DNA from: an uncultured Oscillospiraceae bacterium
GTDB taxonomy: Bacteria > Bacillota > Clostridia > Oscillospirales > Oscillospiraceae
NCBI GenBank assembly: GCA_900754515.1
Contig: CAAEDD010000081.1
Span: 1-34,495, forward strand
Reading direction: 5' to 3'
Length of the DNA stretch: 34,495 nt
The notes under the pieces were generated by a model. It saw only the letters and a program-made list of their open reading frames with translations, made no database searches and had not been told where the DNA came from. Made by a program: the position numbers and the translations under genes. Shown piece by piece: positions 23,725-31,477 of the stretch. Position 1 is the first letter of the stretch, and every line of letters starts with the position of its first letter.

Positions 23725-23746
23725 TATTGCCGTATATTATTGCTAT

Positions 23747-23786
23747 AAAATGAAAGAAGCTCCTGCTTAAAGCAGGAGCTTCTTTT
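23747..23786 (-). terminator. Terminator of the zinc-ribbon/Big2 gene
   Basis: AAGAAGCTCCTGC and GCAGGAGCTTCTT form a 13-bp stem with a 5-nt loop centred near 23769. On the minus strand it is followed by TCATTTTAT, and on the plus strand by TTTT. It lies just after the stop of the minus-strand gene. Confidence 0.83.
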
Positions 23787-23796
23787 GAACACAAAA

Positions 23797-24453
23797 TCAA
23801 TTTGCGGCTTCAGCCAGCCATACACTGCATTTCTGGGTTACGCCGTTGCACTCAGCGACAAGTGTAACGCCGCCGGCCTTGGCCTTGTGTATAGACACTT
23901 CACAGCTGTTGTCGCCGGTGGATTCTACGGTGCAGTATTCTCCGGTATCGTCGCCCTCGATAGACCAGTTGACCTTGACGCCGGTGACAGTGGCGGGCAG
24001 AACCTGTGCCGTCAGTGGGATGGGCTCATCACCCACACGCATCTGGAACTCTGTCCTCTCCTCATTATAGTACATGATGCGGATGCTCTCCACAGTGGGA
24101 GTGGGAGTGGGCGGATCGGTGGGCGGGGCTTCTATCAGGGGTGTATAAGTAACCGCAGCGGGGGGCGTAAGCATTTCGCTGCCGGGATTATCTGAGCCGT
24201 TCAAACCGGTGGATACCATCACTATCACAGCCAGAATGACCGCCACCACAAGGATAAGTCCAAAAATCATCTGCCATTTTGTGTTCGTTTCGGCACGCTC
24301 ATAAGACGCGGTTCCTCTGACCGTTCCGGGAGTGGTGCCGGGAGTGCGCCCGCTCTGGGTCACCCGACGGGTGCCGCAATTGGGGCAGCGGCTGCGCATG
24401 GAAGAAAATGTCTCGCCGCAGCGGCGGCATTTTACTTCAGGAATCATGCTCAT
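23797..24453 (-). CDS. Zinc-ribbon, single-TM protein with extracellular Big2-like domain
   Basis: The 218-residue protein has four parts. An N-terminal zinc ribbon (C9, C12, C23, C26; CRRCGE...CPNCGT) would lie in the cytoplasm. A Thr/Gly/Arg-rich linker precedes one membrane helix (about 60-80). A Pro/Thr-rich external spacer then leads to a Big2-like immunoglobulin fold (about 122-213) with VGDEPIPLTAQVLPATVTGVKVNWSIEG-type spacing. ATG 24453 has GGAGG seven bases upstream and a good promoter. Such zinc-ribbon membrane proteins are common in Clostridia, but I know no assigned function. A topology of zinc ribbon inside and Ig domain outside is inferred from the positive-inside rule. Confidence 0.82.
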   Translation of the reverse strand: MSMIPEVKCRRCGETFSSMRSRCPNCGTRRVTQSGRTPGTTPGTVRGTASYERAETNTKWQMIFGLILVVAVILAVIVMVSTGLNGSDNPGSEMLTPPAAVTYTPLIEAPPTDPPTPTPTVESIRIMYYNEERTEFQMRVGDEPIPLTAQVLPATVTGVKVNWSIEGDDTGEYCTVESTGDNSCEVSIHKAKAGGVTLVAECNGVTQKCSVWLAEAAN

Positions 24454-24503
24454 ACAAGTTCCTCCGTTCTTATGCAAAAAACAAATGGTCTGCTGTTTTA
24501 TAA

Positions 24504-24532
24504 ATAATACAACTTCTTTTGTGTTTCGTCAA
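24504..24532 (-). promoter_or_regulatory. Promoter of the zinc-ribbon/Big2 gene
   Basis: The minus strand has TTGACG (24532-24527) and TATTAT (24509-24504), 17 bp apart. The rest of the 24454-24799 gap holds no convincing gene: two short opposed frames near 24500-24716 lack ribosome sites and recognisable sequence. Confidence 0.75.
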
Positions 24533-24716
24533 GAGTTCTCATGCCCTGAGGGCCTTTTTTGCCGCTATTTATGGCTTTAATTCCCCACTTATTCCCCAAT
24601 TTAGCGGCAATTTCCTTTATATTCGACAAAACACAACTGGTGTTCACCCACTCTGCCGGATGTCCCCGGCCTTGTCTTTGTTCAGGATGCACAGCTGTCC
24701 TGCCTATTTATTATAA

Positions 24717-24745
24717 TTGAAAAAAGAACCATGAGATGTTAAAAT
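24717..24745 (+). promoter_or_regulatory. Promoter of the AAA/CYTH gene
   Basis: TTGAAA (24717-24722) and TAAAAT (24740-24745) have a 17-bp spacer and lie about 50 nt before the start codon. Confidence 0.68.
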
Positions 24746-24799
24746 AGTCCCAGTGCATCCGGAAACAGGGTTTCACTTCATTGCGAAAGGTGAGTGGAT

Positions 24800-25903
24800 A
24801 TGGCAAAAGACGTAACAAGGATAGTGCTTACCGGCGGGCCCGCCGCAGGCAAGACCACCCTTATAAGCAGGATACTTAAAGAGTTTAAATCCGAAGACGG
24901 CTGGAAGGTGATAACGATCCCCGAGACCGCCACGGAGCTTATCTCCGGATTCGGCATACGGCCCTTCGGCAGCTGCGTCACCATGGAGGAATTCCAGTAT
25001 TTCGTCATAGAAGATCAGCTCCACAAGGAGAAACTGGCTCTGAAGGCCGCCCAGATGGTACCGGAGGAAAAAGTACTTATAATTTATGACCGGGCCGTAA
25101 TGGACGACAAAGCCTATGTAAGCGACAGCCAGTTCCAGAATATCCTTGCCCACTTCGGCAAGACCGAGGAGCAGATACTCTCCGGCTACGACGCAGTTCT
25201 CCACTTGGTCACCTGTGCCAAGGGCGCCGAATATGCCTACAACTTTGGCAACGCCGCCCGTTATGAGAGCCTGGAGGATGCCAGAGCCAAGGATGACCTT
25301 ACCCTCCGCGCCTGGAGTGCCCATCCGTCCTTGTATATTATAGACAACTCCATTGACTTTGAAGACAAGATAAACCGGGCCATCGCCCAGATCTACCGCA
25401 TAGTGGGTCAGAGTGCCCCGGCCGTGGAAAAACGGAAATTTCTCATCTCCATGCCGGACTGTCAGGCGCTAAAAGAGAAATACGGCGCGGTGAGCGTGGA
25501 GATGATGCAGACCTACCTCAACTCCCCCAATCCCCAGATAGAGCGGCGCATTCGCCAGCAGAGAAACGGCGGCGGCTATCTCTACTTCTACACGGAAAAA
25601 CGTATCGCCAAAGACGGCAGCCGCTGGGTCACGGAAAAGCCCATTTCCGAAAAGGAGTATGTCGCCTATCTCATGGACAGTGACCTGTCTCTCCATGCCG
25701 TGCGCAAGCTGAAATACCGCTTCGGTTACAAAAACTCCCGGCTGGAGATAGACGTATACCCCTTCTCTCAGGAAAAGGCCGTCCTGTTCGTCTACGGCGG
25801 CGCCGAGGAGCTCCAGCTCCCACAGGAAATAAGTCTTATCAAAGAGGTTACAGGAGATAAGACATACAAAAACCGTCAACTGGCCATGGCTCAAATTCTG
25901 TAA
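24800..25903 (+). CDS. P-loop NTPase (AAA_28) fused to a CYTH-like domain
   Basis: The 367-residue protein starts with an AAA_28-type NTPase: GGPAAGKTT Walker A (residues 12-20) and a Walker B-like LIIYDRAVMDDKAY near 90. From about residue 208 it continues into a CYTH/triphosphate-tunnel-like region with IERRIRQQR, YLYFYTEKR, VRKLKYRFGYKNSRLEIDVYPF and VLFVYGG. The same domain pair occurs in the animal Ttd14-type proteins, and CYTH proteins elsewhere hydrolyse or make triphosphorylated compounds. Here the hallmark ExExK is replaced by VEKRK, so classic triphosphatase activity is doubtful. ATG 24800 is preferred over GTG 24794 because of AAAGG spacing. It is a single-gene unit with its own promoter and terminator. 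The substrate is unknown. Confidence 0.83.
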   Translation: MAKDVTRIVLTGGPAAGKTTLISRILKEFKSEDGWKVITIPETATELISGFGIRPFGSCVTMEEFQYFVIEDQLHKEKLALKAAQMVPEEKVLIIYDRAVMDDKAYVSDSQFQNILAHFGKTEEQILSGYDAVLHLVTCAKGAEYAYNFGNAARYESLEDARAKDDLTLRAWSAHPSLYIIDNSIDFEDKINRAIAQIYRIVGQSAPAVEKRKFLISMPDCQALKEKYGAVSVEMMQTYLNSPNPQIERRIRQQRNGGGYLYFYTEKRIAKDGSRWVTEKPISEKEYVAYLMDSDLSLHAVRKLKYRFGYKNSRLEIDVYPFSQEKAVLFVYGGAEELQLPQEISLIKEVTGDKTYKNRQLAMAQIL

Positions 25904-25951
25904 ACTTAATTATTGTAAATCAGGTTTCATTTCCCAAGCGCATAAAACGAT

Positions 25952-25990
25952 ATGCACGACCATCAAAATTTTTGGTCGTGCATTTTTTTC
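25952..25990 (+). terminator. Terminator of the AAA/CYTH gene
   Basis: ATGCACGACCA (25952-25962) pairs perfectly with TGGTCGTGCAT (25973-25983) around a 10-nt loop, followed by a run of T residues to 25989. Confidence 0.92.
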
Positions 25991-26082
25991 AATAAAATAT
26001 CCTTTTAGTCTCTCTTTCGACACATTATTATCCAAACAATCGTATATTGCAGAATACTACAGAAAATTACAAAAGAAAGTCC

Positions 26083-26111
26083 TTGCTTATGCGTTATGTC
26101 GACTTTATAAT
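26083..26111 (+). promoter_or_regulatory. Promoter of the large secreted protein gene
   Basis: TTGCTT (26083-26088) and a perfect TATAAT (26106-26111) have a 17-bp spacer. The predicted start near 26118 gives a leader of about 80 nt that contains a terminator-like hairpin. Confidence 0.72.
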
Positions 26112-26132
26112 TGAGTCACTTAAGATTATGTT

Positions 26133-26166
26133 AACGCTTATATGTAAAGCGTTTTATTTTTTCTGA
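26133..26166 (+). terminator. Terminator-like hairpin in the leader of the large secreted protein gene
   Basis: AACGCTT (26133-26139) pairs with AAGCGTT (26147-26153) around ATATGTA, followed by TTATTTTTTCTG. It is positioned between the promoter and the ribosome site GGGAG of the downstream gene. The 7-bp stem is modest, so termination would be partial. Confidence 0.6.
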
Positions 26167-26197
26167 AAATTCGGCAAAGCCCCCGGGAGAGAGAGAC

Positions 26198-29100
26198 ATG
26201 AGAAACTTACGCTGCAAAACAATAAGCACCGCGGCAATGGCCTTGGCCCTTGTCCTTATTTTTGCCTGTCTCTCCCCTTCTGCCCATGCTGAAGAGCACG
26301 GCGGGCACGAAGGATGGAAGGCTGTTACCTCCGGAAACAGGAAGACTCTGGAGGATGGGAAGTACTATCTCAAGGATGACCTGAACGGAGACATCGTTGT
26401 TAAAGGCCAGGCGGAGCTGTGTCTCAACGGGCACCGCATCAACGGCACCGGCACCGGCAGCGTCATCACGGTAGCTGAGGGTGCCAGCCTCACCCTTCAT
26501 GACTGCTCTTCCAAGGGATGCATTACCGGCGGCAAGGCCACCGAGGGCGGCGGCATTTATGTGGCCGATAATGCCAGCCTCAGTATAGAGGGCGGCCGCA
26601 TTACCGGAAACCAGGCTACAAGAGGCGGCGGTATTTTTGCCGCTGAGGGCGCCCAGCTGTTGGTAAGCGCCGGTGAGATAGAGGAAAACAGCGCCAAGTC
26701 CGGCGGAGGTCTGTATCTGAAATGCTCTGCGGAGCTCAGCTCCTGCCACATAACCGGGAACAGCGCCGATTATAACGGTGCCGGAATTTATGCTGAGGCA
26801 GACAAAGAAAGCCAGGTACTCCTGAACTCCGTCAGCATTGAAGGCAACATCTCCACAGGCCATGGCGGCGGTATATACATAAAAAACTGTAAGCTGAATA
26901 TGCTCAGCGGCAGCGTTTCCGACAACCAGGTCACCGACACCCACGCAAGCGGCGGCGGTGTATACATCGATGAATACGCCGGCTTTACCATGGGCAGCGG
27001 CGTGAAGATAAAGGACAACACCGCCGCAAACTCCGGCGGCGGCGTTTGTATCCGCGGCGGTACTCCCGCCTCCGACTTCACCATGAACGGCGGAGAGATA
27101 AGCGGCAACAGCGCCATCAACGGCGGCGGCATTGCTTCTACCGGTGTGGGCTGCTTCCAGTTGCTGGACGGCAATATTTCCGATAACAGCGCCAGCGGCG
27201 ACGGCGGCGGTATATACATAAGCTTTGCCTTCACACGGGATGTGAGCAAGCTCATCTCCGGCTGCACCATTGAAAAAAATACCGCGGCAAACTATGGCGG
27301 CGGTATCTTCCTCCAGGGAAACAGCTTCATCGACGTGGATCTGTGCGACGACAGCATACGGGAAAACAGCGCTCTGGACGGCGGCGGCGTATACGTAAAC
27401 GAGCTGGAAAACCTCAGCCTTTCCGGCACTATGGCAATTGACGGCAATCAATGCAGCGGCCGCGGCCCCAACCTGTACCTTCACAGTTCCGAGACCATGG
27501 CTGTAAGCTCTCTGCAAAGCGGCAGCTCCATTGGCCTAAGTCTGGAATATGCGGACAACAGCACCTTCACCAGGGACGCCTCTGGAGCGGCAGATATGCT
27601 GAAGGACTGCTTTATAAGCGACATCGACGGCTTCGGTATTATTGCCGGGTCCGGCGGGCAGCTCCAGTTCTCTCTGGCATGCCGCGTGGACTTTGACGCC
27701 AAGGGCGGCACTGTGGACGAGAGCTACAGGATGTACACCAACGGCGAAGCCCTGGGCACTTTGCCCATTCCTCATAAGGATGGATATACCTTCACTTATT
27801 GGGACTACAGCGGCCGCCGGGTCAGTGAGAGCGATGTGGTCACCTTTGACAAGACCCTATCCGCCAATTATGAGTTCAATAACTACAGCCTTGAATTTGA
27901 CCCCAACGGAGGCAGCGGCACCATGGCAAGCCAGGACTGCCGCTACACCGTGCCTTTCAACCTGGCAAAATGCAGCTTCGTGAAGGACGGTTACGTCTTT
28001 GCCGGATGGAGCCTGAGTCCCGACGCACCGGTGAAATACTCCGACGGGGAGAGCGTATGCAATCTCTGCGGCGAAAACGGCGGCAGCGTGACCCTGTATG
28101 CCCAGTGGAAAACTGAGCCCGCCAGCTCCATCACCATGGCGGAGACCCTGGAACTTGCCACCGGAGAGAGCAGGCAGCTTGCCGTCAATGCTCAGCCTCT
28201 GGGCAGCGACATAAGCGATCTGGTTTATTCCGTAGACGATGAGGACATAGCCTCCGTAGATTCCCAGGGCCTTGTCACCGGCATTGCCCCCGGCACCGCT
28301 ACTCTTACCGCCACGACCCTCTCCGGTGTCTCCGCAAGCTGCACTATTGAGGTGGGCCGCAGGGCCCCGGACACATCCGATTTTGTCTTTACCGATGAGC
28401 GCAGCTTCAGCTACGACGGCAACGGCAAGACCCCTGTGCTTGTCTCCTACCCCGAAAACATGTCCTTCTCCGTGAGATACACGCGCGTTGAGGACGGAAC
28501 CGAGTCCTGGGAGATACCCAGCCAGCCCGGCAGCTACAGCATATATATAGATGTTGAGCAGAACGACAGCTTTGAAGAAGCCCTTGGACTTACCGACAGC
28601 TCCTGGGACTTTGTTATCCTTCAGGGCAGCCAGCAGTCCATAGTCATTGAAGGCAGCCCGGACTCCGTATATTACGGTCAAGCCTTTACCCTAACTGTCT
28701 CCGGAGGTTCCGGAGACGGAGCACTGAACTGGCAGCTCAGCTCCGGAGACTGCGCCGTGGTCAATCCCGACACCGGGGATGTATACGTCACCGGCACCGG
28801 AGATTTTACCGTCACCGTCACCAAGGCCGGCAACGGCGTATATGACGACGTAACCGCCAGCGCCTCCTTCACCGCCGCCAAGCGCCCTCTCTATCTTGAG
28901 AGCCAGCCTGAGGTGGTCACTGAAAAGGTCTACGACGGCAGCGATTCCGTCCAGCTTATCTCCGCCGGCCTAGTGTCCGGCTTCCGTCCTGAGGATGATG
29001 GCAGTATCCCCGTCCAGGCCCTGGCCCGCTATGATGACAAAAACGCCGGCTTCGGCAAGACAGTAATCGTAAGCTATGACCTGGGAGAATACGCTGAATA

Positions 29101-30280
29101 CTACCAGGCACCGGAGGATTACCTCATATATGACTGCATCATCTATCCCCTCACCGCCCAGATAGCCTGGGATTACAGCCAGCCTCTGGTCTATAATTGC
29201 GGGCAGCAGCGGGTCAGCGCCTATGTGGCCAACGCTGTCTCCGGCGACAGCGTCAGCTGCACCGGATACGAAGGTGCGGAAGCAGCGGATGCCGGGGACT
29301 ACACCGCCTGGGTCACCGCTCTGGATAATCCCAACTACAGTCTGGAGGGCGCCCAGGGCAACTTCCTCTCCTGGAGTATCCAGCCCAGGACCATCACCAT
29401 AAAGGGTGCCCAGCTCCACAAAGTCTATGGCGATATGGACCCTGTACTCAGCTACACCTGCACCGACCCTGAACCCCCGGTGCTCACCGGAGCTCTGGAG
29501 CGGGATTACGGCGAGGATGTGGGAGCCTACTGTATTCGTCAGGGCAGTCTGGCCCTCACCGACGGACCAGGCTTTGAGGCCAGCAATTATGTGCTGAACT
29601 TTGTTGACGGCCTGCTCACGGTTGATGTGGCCGGAAACGACATATACAGTTTCTACTGCGCCGACGTGCCCTATGGCTCTGAGCCCATGCCCAGCGCCCA
29701 GGCTGCCTACGGCAACGTAAGTTTCAGCTACAGCCAGGACCCGGACGGCTGGTTTGGAGACTGGGATGTAAACAATGCTCCGGGTACATGGTATGTCAAG
29801 GCCAGCGTTGAGGGCACATACAACTATAACGGTGCTGAGGCCGTCATAGCCTTTACCGTGCTCAACGAGGAACTTCAGGCCTTTGTGGAGCCGGAGAGCG
29901 TCTATGTCAGCGCCGGCGGGGATGTCATGAGCAGCGTTGCCGCAGCCCTGCCCTCGGAGCTGGAAATTATAAACAACCGGGGACTTAAAAGCCAGTACAA
30001 GGCCCGCGTCTGGTGGGATATAGAGTACATGGGATATGACAGCTCCATCCAGGGCACCCAGGTGCTCACCGTGACCGGAACCGCCTCCCTGCCCCAGGAA
30101 GTGAACAACTCCTACGGCCTTTCTCTGGAAGTGAGTATCCAGGTCTACGTTGAGCCCGGCCTCCCCGGCATCTCCTCCAACGTGTCCGGCGGCAGCGGCG
30201 CAGGGCTTGAGTCCCAGCCCTCTCACGGCGGTGGGCTGAATCCATTGCCCTCCGGTGTGTCCGGTGATCCCTTCCTCTGA
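26198..30280 (+). CDS. Large secreted multidomain protein (beta-helix, InlB repeats, Big2, MBG/YDG)
   Basis: The 1360-residue product has a signal peptide with likely cleavage after AHA (residue 31). Residues about 45-490 form a right-handed beta-helix of recurring GGGIY / GNSA-type rungs. Two InlB B-repeat (Flg_new) units follow at about 496-560 and 563-637, each ending near the YxFxxWxxxG and LYAQW-type signature. A Big2 domain spans about 643-720 (ITMAETLELATGES...DIASVDSQGLVTGIAPGTATLTAT). From about 722 to 1230 there are MBG/YDG-like modules (KVYDGSDSV, HKVYGDMDPVLSYTCTD). The C-terminal 80 residues end GVSGDPFL with no LPXTG, hydrophobic anchor, SLH or choline-binding repeats. ATG 26198 follows GGGAG. 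It is monocistronic. Likely roles are adhesion or matrix binding, inferred from domain type. Confidence 0.9.
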   Translation: MRNLRCKTISTAAMALALVLIFACLSPSAHAEEHGGHEGWKAVTSGNRKTLEDGKYYLKDDLNGDIVVKGQAELCLNGHRINGTGTGSVITVAEGASLTLHDCSSKGCITGGKATEGGGIYVADNASLSIEGGRITGNQATRGGGIFAAEGAQLLVSAGEIEENSAKSGGGLYLKCSAELSSCHITGNSADYNGAGIYAEADKESQVLLNSVSIEGNISTGHGGGIYIKNCKLNMLSGSVSDNQVTDTHASGGGVYIDEYAGFTMGSGVKIKDNTAANSGGGVCIRGGTPASDFTMNGGEISGNSAINGGGIASTGVGCFQLLDGNISDNSASGDGGGIYISFAFTRDVSKLISGCTIEKNTAANYGGGIFLQGNSFIDVDLCDDSIRENSALDGGGVYVNELENLSLSGTMAIDGNQCSGRGPNLYLHSSETMAVSSLQSGSSIGLSLEYADNSTFTRDASGAADMLKDCFISDIDGFGIIAGSGGQLQFSLACRVDFDAKGGTVDESYRMYTNGEALGTLPIPHKDGYTFTYWDYSGRRVSESDVVTFDKTLSANYEFNNYSLEFDPNGGSGTMASQDCRYTVPFNLAKCSFVKDGYVFAGWSLSPDAPVKYSDGESVCNLCGENGGSVTLYAQWKTEPASSITMAETLELATGESRQLAVNAQPLGSDISDLVYSVDDEDIASVDSQGLVTGIAPGTATLTATTLSGVSASCTIEVGRRAPDTSDFVFTDERSFSYDGNGKTPVLVSYPENMSFSVRYTRVEDGTESWEIPSQPGSYSIYIDVEQNDSFEEALGLTDSSWDFVILQGSQQSIVIEGSPDSVYYGQAFTLTVSGGSGDGALNWQLSSGDCAVVNPDTGDVYVTGTGDFTVTVTKAGNGVYDDVTASASFTAAKRPLYLESQPEVVTEKVYDGSDSVQLISAGLVSGFRPEDDGSIPVQALARYDDKNAGFGKTVIVSYDLGEYAEYYQAPEDYLIYDCIIYPLTAQIAWDYSQPLVYNCGQQRVSAYVANAVSGDSVSCTGYEGAEAADAGDYTAWVTALDNPNYSLEGAQGNFLSWSIQPRTITIKGAQLHKVYGDMDPVLSYTCTDPEPPVLTGALERDYGEDVGAYCIRQGSLALTDGPGFEASNYVLNFVDGLLTVDVAGNDIYSFYCADVPYGSEPMPSAQAAYGNVSFSYSQDPDGWFGDWDVNNAPGTWYVKASVEGTYNYNGAEAVIAFTVLNEELQAFVEPESVYVSAGGDVMSSVAAALPSELEIINNRGLKSQYKARVWWDIEYMGYDSSIQGTQVLTVTGTASLPQEVNNSYGLSLEVSIQVYVEPGLPGISSNVSGGSGAGLESQPSHGGGLNPLPSGVSGDPFL

Positions 30281-30297
30281 TATTTATGAAGTATTAA

Positions 30298-30332
30298 AAG
30301 ACCTCCCGTCCGAAAGGAAAACGGGAGGTCTT
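30298..30332 (-). terminator. Terminator of greA (possibly shared)
   Basis: AAGACCTCCCGT (30298-30309) pairs perfectly with ACGGGAGGTCTT (30321-30332) around an 11-nt loop. On the minus strand it is followed by TTAATACTTC, adding to the stem's own TT; on the plus strand the following sequence (GCCGTATG) is poor, so it mainly serves greA. Confidence 0.8.
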
Positions 30333-30351
30333 GCCGTATGAAAATGTGTAG

Positions 30352-30855
30352 TCAGTACTCCATCAGGGGGGCGGAGCCGTCGTCCTTCATCTTGGTGATG
30401 GAACGTATCTGGGCTTTGTAGGAATAGTTGTCATTGACCTGGACGGTGAAGCTGTCCCCAACCTTCTTCCCCAGTACCTGACGTCCGAAGGGGGACTCCT
30501 TACTTATAAGGCCCTTTCTGGGGTCGCAGCGCACGGTGGTTACCACCTGGATTATCTCCGTCTCGTCGTCCTCGGGCATGTAGATCTCCACCTTGTCAAA
30601 GAGACCCACCTCGTCGGCAGCGGAACTGTCGTCTATTATCTTGGCGGATTTTATCATGCCCTCCAGATAGCGGATGCGGCTGCGGTTCTTATTCTGGGCC
30701 TGCTTTGCAGCCTTATATTCAAAGTTCTCACTGAGATCGCCGAAGGCTCTGGTGCGCTTGACTTCCTCGATGAGCCCCGGCATCAGCTCCAACCTCCGGT
30801 AGTCCAGCTCTTCCTTCATTTTTTTAATATCTTCTTTTGTCAGTTCATCATGCAT
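30352..30855 (-). CDS. greA: Transcription elongation factor GreA
   Basis: GreA rescues backtracked RNA polymerase by stimulating transcript cleavage. The 167-residue protein has the N-terminal coiled-coil hairpin (KMKEELDYRRLELMPGLIEEVKRTRAFGDLSENFEYKAAKQ), with the acidic tip DLSEN that reaches the polymerase active site, and the C-terminal FKBP-like domain with SPFGRQVLGKKVGDSFTV. Length is slightly above the usual 158. ATG 30855 has GGAGAG upstream. It is the second gene of a two-gene operon, 15 bp after a conserved unknown gene, and is followed by a terminator. Assignment is firm. Confidence 0.95.
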   Translation of the reverse strand: MHDELTKEDIKKMKEELDYRRLELMPGLIEEVKRTRAFGDLSENFEYKAAKQAQNKNRSRIRYLEGMIKSAKIIDDSSAADEVGLFDKVEIYMPEDDETEIIQVVTTVRCDPRKGLISKESPFGRQVLGKKVGDSFTVQVNDNYSYKAQIRSITKMKDDGSAPLMEY

Positions 30856-30870
30856 AGCTTTGTCTCTCCG

Positions 30871-31278
30871 TCATATATCGATATTAATGGTATTCAGACC
30901 GTTCTTTTCAAATTCATCCATATACTCCTCCATACGCTCCTGGAGCTGGGAAAAGTCCTCCGGATCGCTGTTTTCAAGGCCCAGATCCCTCCTGGCAAGT
31001 TCCTCGGCCAGAATGTTGAAAAACACGGCGTCTTCATAATCTGCAATAGCCTCATGTATGCCCCCGTCCTCATAGGCCTGGGACGGGAATATATGGCCCT
31101 GCCAGGTCTCTACCAGAGAGCGCATACCGTGGCCCGGGCACAGGGCAAACAGCTTCTCCTGCAAAAGGTCATAGTCCTCAAAGCGGTCGTCACCTCGGGT
31201 GGAGTTCAAAATCCAGTTACCTATATATACCATGTCAAGCAAACGCCTGAACTCTTTTTCGCTTAGCTCTATATTCAT
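30871..31278 (-). CDS. Conserved hypothetical acidic protein upstream of greA
   Basis: A 135-residue acidic, mostly helical protein beginning MNIELSEKEFRRLLDMVYIGNWILN and ending in a Glu-rich segment (FSQLQERMEEYMDEFEKNG). I do not recognise a characterised family, and there is no signal peptide, membrane segment or metal motif; a central PGHGMRSL stretch is notable. ATG 31278 follows GGAGG at seven bases, much better than an upstream ATG at 31314. It is the first gene of the operon with greA, 15 bp apart. Cotranscription may hint at a link to transcription or translation but does not establish one. Confidence 0.75.
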   Translation of the reverse strand: MNIELSEKEFRRLLDMVYIGNWILNSTRGDDRFEDYDLLQEKLFALCPGHGMRSLVETWQGHIFPSQAYEDGGIHEAIADYEDAVFFNILAEELARRDLGLENSDPEDFSQLQERMEEYMDEFEKNGLNTINIDI

Positions 31279-31316
31279 ACTACCGCCTCCTTGCTGGCCG
31301 GATATATTATACACTT

Positions 31317-31346
31317 ATTATATCAAAGAACAATGGATAATGCCAA
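31317..31346 (-). promoter_or_regulatory. Promoter of the unknown gene-greA operon
   Basis: The minus strand has TTGGCA (31346-31341) and TATAAT (31322-31317), 18 bp apart. A second TATAAT (31311-31306) with TTGTTC at 16-bp spacing overlaps it, so the exact start may vary. Confidence 0.68.
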
Positions 31347-31396
31347 CAAAATTCCCGCTTCAGTGATGAAAACCGGAGTCGTGGAATAAATTTTCC

Positions 31397-31425
31397 TTGT
31401 ATTAAGCGGAGCTTTGAGGTATATT
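31397..31425 (+). promoter_or_regulatory. Promoter of murI-DUF1934-argS
   Basis: TTGTAT (31397-31402) and TATATT (31420-31425) have a 17-bp spacer. The leader to murI is about 45 nt; no T-box is present before murI or argS. Confidence 0.62.
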
Positions 31426-31477
31426 AAAGTGTCGGCATCAACCCAGCCGGCTGCTTTGCATATGAAGGGGGACTTTA

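Noticed and set aside
24498..24716. Two small opposed reading frames between the zinc-ribbon gene and the AAA/CYTH gene
   Set aside because: Neither has a ribosome site or recognisable sequence, and one runs through a good promoter for the neighbouring gene.
26815..27420. Repetitive GGCGGCGG-rich DNA as a tandem repeat or CRISPR-like array
   Set aside because: It is the coding sequence of beta-helix rungs with GGGIY motifs; repeat units vary in length and sequence and stay in frame.
28970..30226. A 418-residue minus-strand frame opposite the large secreted protein gene
   Set aside because: No start signal or family features; shadow of the beta-rich coding frame.
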